Source: Candidatus Enterococcus courvalinii (GTDB taxonomy: Bacteria > Bacillota > Bacilli > Lactobacillales > Enterococcaceae). From it: 64,000 bases of DNA. Made by a program: the position numbers and the translations under genes. The DNA is taken from contig NZ_JAFLWI010000016.1 in assembly GCF_017315945.1 (NCBI RefSeq), forward strand, positions 203,845 to 267,844, written 5' to 3'. The stretch's first letter is position 1; each line of letters opens with the position of its first letter. The notes under the pieces are model-generated. The model was not told the DNA's origin. It did no database searches and saw nothing but the letters and a program-made list of their open reading frames with translations. This document shows, in pieces, positions 17,470 through 26,661 of the stretch.

Positions 17470-17943
17470 CTAGATAGTTAATTCACTATCTAACTTCAAC
17501 TCAATTGCATTTTTAAGAAGCTTCTCGATAATCGAAACGAAGGTAGCTACTGCCAATGGAATGATCAACATGCCCAAACCAATAACCATCATGCCTGGGG
17601 CATCATCATTATCTGCAATAAAGTAAACAAAAGGCAGTGTTCCCGTAAGTACAATGAATTCCATAAGTGCTAAACGAAAAATTGCATGAACATATACCAG
17701 GCTCATCGCTGAAAATGCGGTGTTGCTATCGACTAAGCCTAACATGCGATACATATAATAAATGATTAAAAGTGAAGCAATTGCTGACAAATAAAGTGAA
17801 ATGCTAGCAAGTATTTGCTGTGGAAAAACTGAACGCTCATTGATTGAAAACAGAAGTCCCATCGTTAGTAAAAAGCTGAGAAACAAAATAAATGCTACTA
17901 AGCCAGCTAAAATAAATTTTAAAAAAGTTGTTTTTGCCTTCAT
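17470..17943 (-). CDS. DUF2975 family membrane protein
   Basis: A 157-residue protein with four predicted membrane segments (about residues 8-32, 45-68, 85-110 and 118-145). The architecture and the XRE partner immediately downstream place it in DUF2975. The function of the family is unknown; the pairing suggests a sensor or target regulated by the small HTH protein. The C-terminus carries KLLKNAIELKLDSELTI. The start is ATG behind an AGAGAGG-rich site. Confidence 0.8.
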   Translation of the reverse strand: MKAKTTFLKFILAGLVAFILFLSFLLTMGLLFSINERSVFPQQILASISLYLSAIASLLIIYYMYRMLGLVDSNTAFSAMSLVYVHAIFRLALMEFIVLTGTLPFVYFIADNDDAPGMMVIGLGMLIIPLAVATFVSIIEKLLKNAIELKLDSELTI

Positions 17944-18082
17944 AAATACAAACCTCTCTATTTTTAAGATAAAAATAGTATAGCGTTCTATATATCGTTA
18001 AACAATATAAATGCATCGAAAAACAATAAAAATTTAAACAAAAAAGAGTACGATTTCTCGTACCCATGCTGTGACCATAAAT

Positions 18083-19432
18083 TTAATTGAGCTTTTGTAA
18101 TCTTTCGACCACTTCATACAAGCCCATTCCATTACTTCCTTTTAAAACAATGCTGTCTTCTACTTCCAATTGTGTTTCAATTTCTTGAATCAAAGCTTGC
18201 TTATCCTTTTCAAAATAAAAAACAGGTAGTTCGCTACTTGCTTGCAGTGCATCGCGTAAATATTTCATTTGACTACCATATAAAAAGATTCCTGCAAATT
18301 TATCAGGGTCAATATGTTCATTCATTTGGGCATGCATTGTTGGCGAGTCAGGACCAAGTTCCAGCATATCAGCAAGAACTGCGAAGCGGTGTCCATTAGT
18401 TGGTAAGTTTTGGAAAGTTTCTAAAACTAATCCCATTGCTGTTGGATTTGCATTATAAACGTCGCTCAAAATCGATGCACCATTTCCAGCTGTTAACCAT
18501 TCCGTTCGATTTTGCGTGATTGCAACTGTCGCCAAACCTTGGCGAATTTCTTCAATTGATAGATCAAAGAAACGACCAATCGTGTAAGCAATCAACGCAT
18601 TCGTTACATTATAACTTCCTGGTAAGGGTATCGTGAATGATTCGTCCGCCACTTTAAATGTCGTAGCTGTTTTTTCTTCCTTTGTTACCTCTCCTTGTAC
18701 GTCGCCTTCCGAAAGTCCAAATGTTGTTACTTCCTGTGACAAATTCTTAATTAGTGGTTGCAATAATGGCTCATTCGCTGGAATAATGAACAGACCATTT
18801 CTTGCCAAGCCATCCACGATTTCCATTTTTGCTTTTGCAATTCCTTCACGCGAACCAAGATTTTCAATATGGGCTTCCCCAATCATAGTGATTGCAGCTA
18901 CTCTTGGCTGTGCCATTTGAGATAACTCCGTAATCTCATTCGCATGATCCATACCCATTTCTAAGACTAATTTTTCTGTTTCTTCAGGCATGTGCAAAAT
19001 AGTGTAGGGTAAGCCAATGTTATTATTATAGTTTCCTTGTGTTTTATACGTCCGGTATCGTTGTGCTAAAACAGAAGCAGTCAAATCTTTCGTTGTTGTT
19101 TTTCCGTTGCTCCCTGTAACTGCAATAACTTCTGCGCCAACTTTTGCTAAATAGTATGTTGAAAGTCGTTGCATTGCCTTCAATGTGTCTTCAACTGGAA
19201 TCACTGCAATTTCTGTAGGTGCTTGAGCCATGTCCCAACTCCAAAAAGTAGCTACTGCTCCATTTTCAATGGCTTGATGAATAAATTCATGGCCATCACG
19301 TGCACCCGAAAGTGGCACGAACAAACTACCTTCTGTGACTTTACGACTATCAAATTCAACATTTGTGACTTCAACGTTCTTCTCGCACTGACTAGAAAGA
19401 GCTTCTGCGATTTCTTGACTCGTTACCTTCAT
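18083..19432 (-). CDS. murF: UDP-N-acetylmuramoyl-tripeptide:D-alanyl-D-alanine ligase MurF
   Basis: Adds D-Ala-D-Ala to UDP-MurNAc-tripeptide, the last cytosolic precursor step. 449 residues in three domains: N-terminal substrate domain (FDSRKV...LFVPLSG), central ATPase with GSNGKTTTKD at 107-116 and GNYNNNIG.P, and C-terminal domain (VYNANPTAM). The start ATG follows GAGAAAATAC, a moderate site. It lies downstream of ddl on the same strand, separated by a terminator, so the two may be partly uncoupled. Confidence 0.96.
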   Translation of the reverse strand: MKVTSQEIAEALSSQCEKNVEVTNVEFDSRKVTEGSLFVPLSGARDGHEFIHQAIENGAVATFWSWDMAQAPTEIAVIPVEDTLKAMQRLSTYYLAKVGAEVIAVTGSNGKTTTKDLTASVLAQRYRTYKTQGNYNNNIGLPYTILHMPEETEKLVLEMGMDHANEITELSQMAQPRVAAITMIGEAHIENLGSREGIAKAKMEIVDGLARNGLFIIPANEPLLQPLIKNLSQEVTTFGLSEGDVQGEVTKEEKTATTFKVADESFTIPLPGSYNVTNALIAYTIGRFFDLSIEEIRQGLATVAITQNRTEWLTAGNGASILSDVYNANPTAMGLVLETFQNLPTNGHRFAVLADMLELGPDSPTMHAQMNEHIDPDKFAGIFLYGSQMKYLRDALQASSELPVFYFEKDKQALIQEIETQLEVEDSIVLKGSNGMGLYEVVERLQKLN

Positions 19433-19503
19433 GTATTTTCTCTCCTCAAAAAGGTCGTTTCATAAAAAATTTTTCTTTTCTAAAACGCCTGTCTATTCAT
19501 AAA

Positions 19504-19535
19504 AAGGGGTTGCGACAGTAACTGTCACACCCCTT
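19504..19535 (-). terminator. terminator between ddl and murF
   Basis: A 15-16 base stem with small mismatches (19504-19519 with 19521-19535), with a T-run on the minus strand, just past the ddl stop codon. Confidence 0.75.
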
Positions 19536-19540
19536 CTTTT

Positions 19541-20617
19541 TTATTCGTGTGCCTCAAAAAATCCCTGTCGCTGTTCAAAACGGTTCATTCCTAGTTGAAT
19601 CAATTCCTCAATCAAATCTCCGTATTTTAATCCCATGTTTTCCCATAATAAAGGATACATACTGAATTCAGTAAATCCGGGCATTGAGTTTAATTCATTT
19701 AAGAACAACTCATTTTTACTTGTCAAGAAGAAGTCACAACGGCTTAAACCACTTCCGCCAAGCATTGTATAAGCCAATTTTGCATATTCTTGCGCTTTTT
19801 GATGTACTTCTTCAGGTACTTCAGCAGGAATTTTCATTTCTATTTTATTATCAATGTATTTTGCATCATAGTCATAAAAAGCAACATCTTTTACAATTTC
19901 TCCTGGTAACGTTGTTCGTACGTCTTCGTTACCCAAAACAGCTACTTCGATTTCGCGCGCTTCAATTCCTTGTTCTACGATTGCACGAGAATCAAATTGA
20001 TAAGCAGTTTCCAATGCATTTTGAAGCTCTTCGCGGTTTTCAGCTTTGGTAATCCCAACACTGGAACCCATATTTGCTGGTTTGACGAACATTGGATACA
20101 ATAGGGAACCTTCACATTGATCAAAAATCTTTTTCGGATTTTCTTTCCATTGATTTTTTAATACGGGTACATAAGGAACTTGTGGTACACCAGCAGCTTG
20201 TAAAATGTACTTCGTCATAATCTTATCCATCGCACAAGCGCTTGTCAGTACACCTGCACCAACGTAAGGTAGATTCAACGTTTCCAAAAATCCTTGAATT
20301 GTTCCATCTTCTCCATTTGGCCCATGAAGAACTGGAAAAACAATTGTTCCTTCTTCTTTGATTTCACCTGGATTAATGACTCTTCCTGTAAATCCTTCTG
20401 TTACTTTGCCGCTTGGATCCCATGTCAAGTGTAGCAATTCTTTATTGTCTGGTTTTTCTGTTAGTAGCGGTCCCTTGACCCACTGTCCATCTTTGCTAAT
20501 AAAAACGAGTTGAACTTGGTAATATGCGTAATAAATGGCATTTAAAACAGAAAACGCCGAAAGAATAGATACGTCGTGTTCTGCACTACGTCCACCATAT
20601 AGTAAAGTAATCTTCAA
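19541..20617 (-). CDS. ddl: D-alanine--D-alanine ligase
   Basis: ATP-grasp enzyme making D-Ala-D-Ala. I start at TTG 20617, 8 bp after AGGAGG, giving the canonical N-terminus KITLLYGGRSAEHDVS and 358 residues. Translating from 20725 would add an unrelated 36-residue extension with no ribosome site. Key parts are HGPNGEDGT, the P-loop-like MFVKPANMGSSVG, and the LNELNSMPGFT metal-binding end. The omega loop (KYIDNKIEM) is of the D-Ala-D-Ala type, not the D-lactate or D-serine vancomycin-resistance types. Confidence 0.95.
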   Translation of the reverse strand: MKITLLYGGRSAEHDVSILSAFSVLNAIYYAYYQVQLVFISKDGQWVKGPLLTEKPDNKELLHLTWDPSGKVTEGFTGRVINPGEIKEEGTIVFPVLHGPNGEDGTIQGFLETLNLPYVGAGVLTSACAMDKIMTKYILQAAGVPQVPYVPVLKNQWKENPKKIFDQCEGSLLYPMFVKPANMGSSVGITKAENREELQNALETAYQFDSRAIVEQGIEAREIEVAVLGNEDVRTTLPGEIVKDVAFYDYDAKYIDNKIEMKIPAEVPEEVHQKAQEYAKLAYTMLGGSGLSRCDFFLTSKNELFLNELNSMPGFTEFSMYPLLWENMGLKYGDLIEELIQLGMNRFEQRQGFFEAHE

Positions 20618-20789
20618 AAGATTGTCCTCCTGTATTTTCAAATCATTCAGTGATTTACCTTCATATTTTAGCACAAAATGAAAATAATCGACCAACTTAT
20701 TTGTAAAAAGTGTGACAATAATCATTCATTACTCGTTTCATAGTAAACATCTTTGAAAAAAATCATTTTACTTTTCTTCTTTGTCTAAA

Positions 20790-20833
20790 GCAAAAGAAAA
20801 AGACCAAGTAATCTTCTAGCCTGATCTTTTTTA
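20790..20833 (-). terminator. probable terminator after the YaiI-type gene
   Basis: Minus-strand AAAGATCA and TGGTCTTT pair with G-T wobble across a loop of about 15 nt, followed by a T-run. The stem is weaker than its neighbours. Confidence 0.5.
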
Positions 20834-20877
20834 TTTTATTCAATTAACATTCAAAAATGCGTACAAAAAAGATGTTT

Positions 20878-21327
20878 TCATTCGCGAATTTCTTTTACTG
20901 CATTCGTTAACGCAGATAAAAAAGCTTCATGCTCTTTTTGCGTAAACGGTTTGGGCCCTTTTGTCCGCAAACCCGCTTTTCTTAACTTGCTACTGTGATA
21001 ACGCTGTTCTAATAAAGTATCAATATTGGTTTCATCAAATTCTTTACCTGTTTGGTGAAACACACGAACACCTTTAGCTAATACTAGAGAAGCCAAGCCA
21101 TAATCTTGTGTGACTAAAAAGTCACCCGCATGGATTAAACCAACAATTTTATAATCTGCACTGTCTGCCCCACGATCAACATAAACAAAGCGCACATTTT
21201 TGGGATATTCCTTCGTCGTATAGTGATCGACACTCGTTACAATTACGACTTCTAAATCAAAAGATCGTGCCACTTGAATCGCGTCATCTTTAACTGGGGA
21301 TCCGTCTCCATCAATGAATAGTCGCAT
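20878..21327 (-). CDS. YaiI/YqxD family protein (DUF188)
   Basis: A 149-residue PIN-like fold protein of unknown activity. The start chosen is ATG 21327 (MRLFIDGDGSPVKDD), preceded by GGAAG at 9 bp. An upstream in-frame ATG at 21360 lies inside the neighbouring gene. Conserved acidic residues in DGDGSPVKD and DRGADSADYKI, and VTQDYGLASLVLAKG, fit a metal-dependent nuclease-like site, though no substrate is established for the family. It overlaps the upstream membrane-protein gene by 17 bp, indicating one operon. Confidence 0.88.
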   Translation of the reverse strand: MRLFIDGDGSPVKDDAIQVARSFDLEVVIVTSVDHYTTKEYPKNVRFVYVDRGADSADYKIVGLIHAGDFLVTQDYGLASLVLAKGVRVFHQTGKEFDETNIDTLLEQRYHSSKLRKAGLRTKGPKPFTQKEHEAFLSALTNAVKEIRE

Positions 21328-22684
21328 TCTTTTTCGCTTCCTTCCATAAATAATAAACAATAGCTGTCAAAAGGATTAACACACTTAGACTGAACCATTT
21401 TGCCTGCTCCATTAATTGAATACTTTCAGCAGACTGTCTCATGGTACCTGTCATTTGTAGTAAAAATCGTATAGGCTTCCCCAACTGTCTCGTTGAGAAC
21501 AACAGGACACCCATCAAGAAAAATTGATGAGTCAAACTCCCTTTATTTTGCGTCGTATACTTCACGATTAAACGTTGATCTGGTGAAACTTCTTCCAACT
21601 GCTCGTACATTTGATTTAAGTTGCTACCAAGCAATGTGTGTACAAAACTTAATAGAAATATCCCAATTGAGAAAGCATTTGGGATAAGGAATACACCAAA
21701 TGAAAGCAGTAATCCTAAGCAGTGACTAGCAATCGAATGACTTTCAGGTAATTTTTTCCTTAAAGCTGGTCCGACTAGCTTTGCCAAAATCAGTCCGGTA
21801 ATATATGGAAAATAAAGAGATGTGGCTAATTGATCAAAACCAGCAGTGATCCCTAGATAGAAAGTACCAAATAAAAACAGAAAATTGCCAATCATGCCAT
21901 CTAAAAAAGTCAATAAATTCAGCCAGTTGGGTAACACCCATGACTGTTTCTTTCGGCTTAAATAAAATGTGATCAAAATATACAACAATAGAATACTGAA
22001 AAGAGCAACATCAAATAATGCTGTATCCATCAATAGTCGCGCAGTTCGCAACAAAAAAAGGGAAATAAAAAAGCCAAAAAACAAAAGCAATTCTTTCTTT
22101 TCAATCAAATTTCTTTGTACATCTTTGAAATCTAACTCATATCGTGGATAGTGTTTGACTGTATGATAAGCCATCACATAAAGTAACGTATAAAAAGCTA
22201 ATGTCGCCGCTAATTGCAAAGGCATCGGTAAGCGAACAATCTCATAAAGAAGTGCTAGCATAACTAACGCATAAACATATTTTTTGCCTTTGATATTGAT
22301 GAATCCCTGTTGTTTTTCGTGGAAGTTAACTGTGACATTTGCGGGGACGAGCCAAGCAGCACTAAGTCCTAGACAAATCGCTGATAGATAGAACAAAGGA
22401 AATGACAATAACCCGAACAAGCCAAACAGTGAGCCTGCACCGCCAACTAAAAGTGAAATCATCAGCAAAGTATAACTGTCTAAGCCAGCATGTATTCCAC
22501 GAATCAAAAATAGCCCCGTCATTCGAAAGGTATAAAACAAAGTAAATGGTAAAACGGTTGCCCAACTGTAACCGTTATTTAAGCTCAAAAATAAAAGATA
22601 CGGAACAAAAATCACCGTATTACTCAAAATAAAAGGGGTTGTCTCAGTAAAATTACGGCCAAATTGTTTCAGTTTGTCTAACAT
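21311..22684 (-). CDS. polytopic membrane protein of unknown function
   Basis: About 457 residues with roughly 12 hydrophobic segments, giving it a transporter-like (MFS-type) look, but I see no diagnostic motif. A short hydrophilic segment occurs near the middle (YPRYELDFKDVQRNLIEKK) and another near residue 350 (QMYEQLEEVSPDQRLIVKY). I take ATG 22684, 8 bp from GAGGAG, rather than the TTG at 22690. It overlaps the YaiI-type gene by 17 bp and follows a structured, terminator-bearing RNA region. Confidence 0.75.
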   Translation of the reverse strand: MLDKLKQFGRNFTETTPFILSNTVIFVPYLLFLSLNNGYSWATVLPFTLFYTFRMTGLFLIRGIHAGLDSYTLLMISLLVGGAGSLFGLFGLLSFPLFYLSAICLGLSAAWLVPANVTVNFHEKQQGFINIKGKKYVYALVMLALLYEIVRLPMPLQLAATLAFYTLLYVMAYHTVKHYPRYELDFKDVQRNLIEKKELLLFFGFFISLFLLRTARLLMDTALFDVALFSILLLYILITFYLSRKKQSWVLPNWLNLLTFLDGMIGNFLFLFGTFYLGITAGFDQLATSLYFPYITGLILAKLVGPALRKKLPESHSIASHCLGLLLSFGVFLIPNAFSIGIFLLSFVHTLLGSNLNQMYEQLEEVSPDQRLIVKYTTQNKGSLTHQFFLMGVLLFSTRQLGKPIRFLLQMTGTMRQSAESIQLMEQAKWFSLSVLILLTAIVYYLWKEAKKNATIH

Positions 22685-22803
22685 AATCAAAGCTCCTCAG
22701 ACGGTCAATGACAAACTCATGACCTTTAGTTAGTTCAAGTTTATCATTAAAGAGTGGACAAACCAATTTTATCAACCTCTCGTCGCACTCCAAATATCTT
22801 GAT

Positions 22804-23010
22804 AAAAAAAAGAGGCACGACAAAATGTCGTGCCTCAACTGGTACTTGAATAATCAAGTAGATAAGCCCTTCTCCACAAAAGTCTTACCCGACACTGCCT
22901 ACATCCGGTAGGTGATGAAAAACATCGCGTGCCTCCAAAATCAATTAGGTACTCTGTAAACCAGAGACCTTCTCGACCCGTCGCATGTGACTACTTTATC
23001 ACAAGTTTCA
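22804..23010 (-). ncRNA. candidate structured RNA or leader ending in a terminator, class unknown
   Basis: Between a GNAT gene and a membrane-protein gene the minus strand can form at least five hairpins: AGGT/CTCTG with CAGAG/ACCT (22947-22970), GATG/CATC (22914-22926), CCTAC/GTAGG (22898-22912), a 7-bp stem (22843-22860), and a perfect 11-bp terminator (22812-22836) followed by eight T. No good promoter is visible, so it may be read from the GNAT gene. It does not match riboswitch, T-box, 4.5S or 6S signatures I know. Confidence 0.5.
22812..22836 (-). terminator. strong terminator of the structured RNA
   Basis: A perfect 11-bp stem with a 3-nt loop, GC-rich, followed on the minus strand by T8 (22804-22811). 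Confidence 0.9.
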
Positions 23011-23013
23011 CTG

Positions 23014-23508
23014 TTATGCGAGTTCTTTTTTCATTTTATAGTCAACCATTTGAAATCCTTCACCAATATCTGAGATTAATTCTTCTTCCAACTGAAACCC
23101 TTGGTGTTTGTAAACATCGATTGCATGAAGGTTATCTTGATTCACACGCAAAAAAATTTCGGAAACTTTTTCTTTTTTGGCAAGTTCTTCATACCAATCG
23201 AAAACGGCTGAAGTTAGTCCTTGACCACGCACACTCGCTAATAAATATAATTTACTCAAGTAAATGCTAGACTCAAATTTTTCATATGCTGTGTACCCAA
23301 CAGGTTGATCATCTTTTATCAACAAAAAATAATACACATCATTGCCTAATTCTTTTTGAATTTGTTCTTTTGATTGATAAGTGGCTAACATGTAGTCCAC
23401 TTGCGCTTGACCAATAATCGGAACAAATGCTTCTTGCCAAACATCATGAATGATTGGCAAAAGCTGGTCTAGCTCTTCTTCTGTTGTTACACGCTTTTTT
23501 TCTAACAT
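23014..23508 (-). CDS. GNAT family N-acetyltransferase
   Basis: A 164-residue acetyltransferase of the GNAT fold. Motif A around residues 85-105 (LYLLASVRGQGLTSAVFDW) contains the R/Q-x-x-G-x-G/A acetyl-CoA loop as RGQGLT, and the C-terminal part (FLRVNQDNLHAIDVYKHQGF) matches motif B. The acceptor substrate is unknown. The ATG is preceded by AAGGAAG. Its transcript probably continues into the structured RNA downstream. Confidence 0.88.
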   Translation of the reverse strand: MLEKKRVTTEEELDQLLPIIHDVWQEAFVPIIGQAQVDYMLATYQSKEQIQKELGNDVYYFLLIKDDQPVGYTAYEKFESSIYLSKLYLLASVRGQGLTSAVFDWYEELAKKEKVSEIFLRVNQDNLHAIDVYKHQGFQLEEELISDIGEGFQMVDYKMKKELA

Positions 23509-23563
23509 TGACTGACTTCCTTTCTGTACAAGTTGTTGCTATTATTCCATGAAAAAACAAATG

Positions 23564-24163
23564 CTACAAACCTTGTGCTTTTCTAAATAAATAAAGCATC
23601 AGAAGTCCATATACTCCGACTGACCAAGGCTTTAGAATCAAAATAATTCGCATATATTCACGAAAAGACATTTTTGTTAAACCAGCCACTAAGCAAACGA
23701 GATCATCTGGTGCAAAAGGTAAAATCAATGTCCAAATCAAAAATCGGCGAATATTTTGCGTATGTGTAGTCAATAATTGATCAAATTTTTGATATTTTTT
23801 TGGTGATAAGATCAATTGAACAAAGCTTACGCCATAGTAACGCACAAGTAAAAAGCCAAGTGCTTCGCCAATCACTAAACCAATATAGCTATAAACCAAT
23901 CCCCACCCCGTTCCAAACATCAACATGCCGACAACAGATGAAATACCACCAGGCAGAATAGGAATAATTACTTGGATAATTTGTAATAAAATAAAGATCA
24001 ATACAGCATATTGACCAAATTGTTGAATAAATACTTGTAACGAATCCGTTGATTGAAAAATCCCATGGCGATACGCATAGATGGCGAGTATGAAAAATAA
24101 ACTAAAACCAACTATAGGTAAAAACTGAATGATTCGCCGAATCGCTGATCGATAATTTTCCAT
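23564..24163 (-). CDS. TVP38/TMEM64 family (VTT domain) membrane protein
   Basis: A 199-residue protein with about five to six membrane segments and the VTT (SNARE-associated/DedA-like) domain. Markers are PGGISSVVGMLMFG.GWG, the GEALGFLLVRYYG segment near residue 100, and FAPDDLVCLVAGLTKMSFREY. Related proteins act in lipid or small-molecule transport; the substrate here is unknown. The start is ATG with a plausible GGGGA site. It lies 55 bp upstream of the GNAT gene and may share a transcript. Confidence 0.87.
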   Translation of the reverse strand: MENYRSAIRRIIQFLPIVGFSLFFILAIYAYRHGIFQSTDSLQVFIQQFGQYAVLIFILLQIIQVIIPILPGGISSVVGMLMFGTGWGLVYSYIGLVIGEALGFLLVRYYGVSFVQLILSPKKYQKFDQLLTTHTQNIRRFLIWTLILPFAPDDLVCLVAGLTKMSFREYMRIILILKPWSVGVYGLLMLYLFRKAQGL

Positions 24164-24225
24164 AGCAAGTCCCCATCTCTCTTAAATTTTTTCCCATACC
24201 TACGTTTTTAGAAAAAGTCCCACAG

Positions 24226-24289
24226 AAAAAAGCAGCTGCTGAATCTTCTAGTCAAAACTCAACTGGAAATGTTGATTCAGCCAACTGCT
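24226..24289 (-). terminator. terminator after udk
   Basis: An imperfect 15-16 bp stem (24231-24245 with 24274-24289), with a T-run on the minus strand at 24226-24230. Confidence 0.75.
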
Positions 24290-24308
24290 ATTTAGTAAAA
24301 AGTCGTAT

Positions 24309-24938
24309 CTAATTATGATTTAAGAAGCTAGCCACTTTTGTATTGATTAAATCAATTGCTACGTGATTTTCGCCACCTTCTGGAACGATAATATCTGCAT
24401 ATCGTTTCGTTGGCTCAATAAATTGATGGTACATTGGTTTTACTACCGTTAAATATTGTTCAATAACAGAATCCAACGTACGTCCTCGTTCTTCCATGTC
24501 TCGTTTGATACGACGAATGATACGAATATCGTCGTCCGTATCAACATATAATTTTATATCCATCAACTCACGTAAACGTTCATCTTCCAAAATCAAAATC
24601 CCTTCAAGAATAATGACTTCTTTTGGTTCTTCAACAATCGTCACCTGACTTCTAGTATGCTCTACATAGTCATACACAGGTTTTTCAATGGCTTCATAGT
24701 TCAATAATTTTTCGACATGCTCAATTAGTAAGTCGTTATCAAAAGCAAATGGGTGATCATAGTTCGTGTTCAACCGCTCTTCAAAACTAAGATGACTTTG
24801 ATCTTTATAATACGAATCTTGTTCAAGCATCATGATCGAGTGATCTGGGAAATTACTAAAAATCGCACGACTGACGCTTGTTTTTCCACTTCCTGATCCG
24901 CCCGTCACACCAATGATAATTGGCTTGCTTTTTGTCAT
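24309..24938 (-). CDS. udk: uridine kinase
   Basis: Phosphorylates uridine and cytidine in pyrimidine salvage. 209 residues, normal for bacterial Udk. The P-loop is GGSGSGKTS at 13-21. [13 protein letters not shown] and YDHPFAFD carry the substrate-binding residues, and [12 protein letters not shown] forms the lid. The start is ATG with an AAAGAGGTTT site upstream. It is a single gene with its own terminator; the next gene upstream is a YjjG-like nucleotidase, another nucleotide-salvage function. Confidence 0.96.
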   Translation of the reverse strand: MTKSKPIIIGVTGGSGSGKTSVSRAIFSNFPDHSIMMLEQDSYYKDQSHLSFEERLNTNYDHPFAFDNDLLIEHVEKLLNYEAIEKPVYDYVEHTRSQVTIVEEPKEVIILEGILILEDERLRELMDIKLYVDTDDDIRIIRRIKRDMEERGRTLDSVIEQYLTVVKPMYHQFIEPTKRYADIIVPEGGENHVAIDLINTKVASFLNHN

Positions 24939-25022
24939 TAACTAAAACCTCTTTCATATCCTATTTTTCATTCCTATCTATTATAGCGGAAAAATATGAA
25001 AATGCTACGATTTTTCTGAAAA

Positions 25023-25718
25023 TTATTCATTTCCATTCTCTAAAATAGTATGAATTTCAGCTAACGAATCAATTCGGTAAGTGGGTGTAATCTTATCACT
25101 TTCTGGTAATTGATTTTTATTGAACCAAATCGTATCAATACCCGCTTGATTCCCTCCTTGAATATCTGAAGTTAGTGAGTCACCAATGATTACAGTTTTT
25201 TCTCGATCCAGCTCTGGGATTCGATCAAACACATAATCAAAAAATTCTTTCATTGGTTTTTGCGCACCTACATCTTCAGAAACAAAAATTTTTTTGAAGT
25301 AAGGTAATAATCCAGCATCTGTTAGACGTTGATACTGTGTTTGTGAAACACCATTCGTTACAATATAAAGATTCGCTTTTTGCGCTAAAGAATGGATCAG
25401 TTCTCGGCTACCTTCTACTAAATCATGACCTTGATTCAAGTAATGACGATATCTTGCTTCCAATTGAGGGCCATCTACCGTTTGACCAAATTGTTGGAAC
25501 AACAAACCAAAACGATTCCCAGTTACTTCTTCTCTTGTCATGTTTCCCTTTTCAAACTCTTGCCATAGATGATGATTCAATGCTTTATAACTCGTCTTTA
25601 CTTCTGGAGTAAGCGGGATTCCTTGCTCAGCAAATAATTCATTAAGTGCACGTTCTTCTGTTTTTTGAAAGTCCAGTAAAGTATCATCTACATCAAATAA
25701 TAAAGTAGTATATTTCAT
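25023..25718 (-). CDS. HAD-family pyrimidine nucleotidase, YjjG type
   Basis: A 231-residue HAD hydrolase. Motif I DVDDTLLDF holds the nucleophile and acid aspartates; motif II is IVTNG, motif III includes AQKP, and motif IV is IGDSLTSDIQGG. The cap domain is helical (subfamily I). The overall pattern matches the YjjG group that dephosphorylates noncanonical pyrimidine nucleotides. The start is ATG, preceded by AGAGGACGAAAATTAA at 25719-25735. It lies 17 bp downstream of the pseudouridine synthase gene, in the same transcription unit. Confidence 0.88.
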   Translation of the reverse strand: MKYTTLLFDVDDTLLDFQKTEERALNELFAEQGIPLTPEVKTSYKALNHHLWQEFEKGNMTREEVTGNRFGLLFQQFGQTVDGPQLEARYRHYLNQGHDLVEGSRELIHSLAQKANLYIVTNGVSQTQYQRLTDAGLLPYFKKIFVSEDVGAQKPMKEFFDYVFDRIPELDREKTVIIGDSLTSDIQGGNQAGIDTIWFNKNQLPESDKITPTYRIDSLAEIHTILENGNE

Positions 25719-25735
25719 TTAATTTTCGTCCTCTC

Positions 25736-26452
25736 TCATCTAAAATAATCACTCAGTTGTCGCAGTTCAGTCAATGTCAGTGCGCGGTAAGCACCTGGTG
25801 TCAATTGTTGATCTAACGTTAAAGGTCCCATTGAGGTTCGGGTCAAAGCATTCACTTTTTTTCCTTGCGCCAAAAACATTTTCTTCACTTGATGAAATTT
25901 TCCTTCCTGAATCGTCAGCAATGCCCGACTTTCTTTTGAAGTAGCGTAACTAATTGTCAATCTCGCTGGCTGACATTTCGTCCCATCTGCAAAAATAATT
26001 CCTGAAGCAAAAGCTTGAATATCTTCTTCCCCTAATTTAGCATTTACAGTGACCTGATATGTTTTTTCTACTTTTTTATCAGGCAAAAGTAATTCATAAC
26101 CCAACTGTCCATTGGATGTTAGCAATAATAATCCTGTCGTATCTCGATCTAACCTACCAACAGGATAAAGTGCTGGTTGTTGATCTGCAGATGCAATCAA
26201 GTCGATGACTGTTACCCTGTTTGAATCGCTCACAGCTGTCACAACACCACTTGGCTTATTCAAAAGATAATATACTTCATTTGTTTGCAATCGCTCGCCC
26301 GCTACTTCAATTTCATGTAATAAACTATCGACGTTCCGATTTTCTTGAAATTCGACTATGCCGTCTATCTTGACTTTTTTCGTCGTAAACAAGCGTTTCA
26401 TTTCTTTTCTCGTTGTTTGTAATTCTTTCTCAATCAATTTGTCTAATCGCAT
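25736..26452 (-). CDS. rsuA: 16S rRNA pseudouridine synthase, RsuA family
   Basis: 238 residues: an N-terminal S4 RNA-binding domain (RLDKLIEKEL...TRKEMKRLF) and a catalytic domain with GRLDRDTTGLLLLTSNG, whose aspartate is the nucleophile. A GKFHQVKKMF motif follows. The family modifies 16S rRNA U516 or nearby sites. I start at ATG 26452 behind AGAGGAAC; an in-frame ATG at 26479 would add nine residues without a ribosome site. Confidence 0.9.
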   Translation of the reverse strand: MRLDKLIEKELQTTRKEMKRLFTTKKVKIDGIVEFQENRNVDSLLHEIEVAGERLQTNEVYYLLNKPSGVVTAVSDSNRVTVIDLIASADQQPALYPVGRLDRDTTGLLLLTSNGQLGYELLLPDKKVEKTYQVTVNAKLGEEDIQAFASGIIFADGTKCQPARLTISYATSKESRALLTIQEGKFHQVKKMFLAQGKKVNALTRTSMGPLTLDQQLTPGAYRALTLTELRQLSDYFR

Positions 26453-26525
26453 ACAAGTTCCTCTCTTACTAATGAGCATTATAACTTGAAATCAGTCGCT
26501 TGCAAATGAACAAACACCTTATTCC

Positions 26526-26661
26526 TTGACTTAACTTTTGATTCGCGCTACGGTTAATAAGTAAAGTGAATCGGATTTCTCATACACAGCGTAATGACCT
26601 GGTGGAGAAAAGTTGAATCATAACTTTCCTTAGACAGATGTACGCATCTGTCTTTTTGCGT
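26526..26661 (+). promoter_or_regulatory. leader with promoter and attenuator-like terminator ahead of rplY
   Basis: TTGACT (26526-26531) and TACGGT (26549-26554) are spaced by 17 bp. About 75 nt later a hairpin AAAGTT/AACTTT occurs, then a perfect 9-bp terminator stem (26632-26640 with 26645-26653) with a T5 tail. The rplY start is 115 bp further on. This could be an attenuated leader or a free-standing small RNA. No known leader class was recognised. Confidence 0.45.

Noticed and set aside
19541..20617. Vancomycin-resistance-type D-Ala-D-Lac or D-Ala-D-Ser ligase
   Set aside because: Sequence and length fit the housekeeping Ddl and the gene is next to murF; no van genes are present.
22804..23010. 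T-box, 6S, 4.5S RNA or known riboswitch at the structured region
   Set aside because: I could not find the T-box sequence, the 4.5S GGTCCGGAAGG loop, or aptamer motifs of classes I know; left as unassigned.
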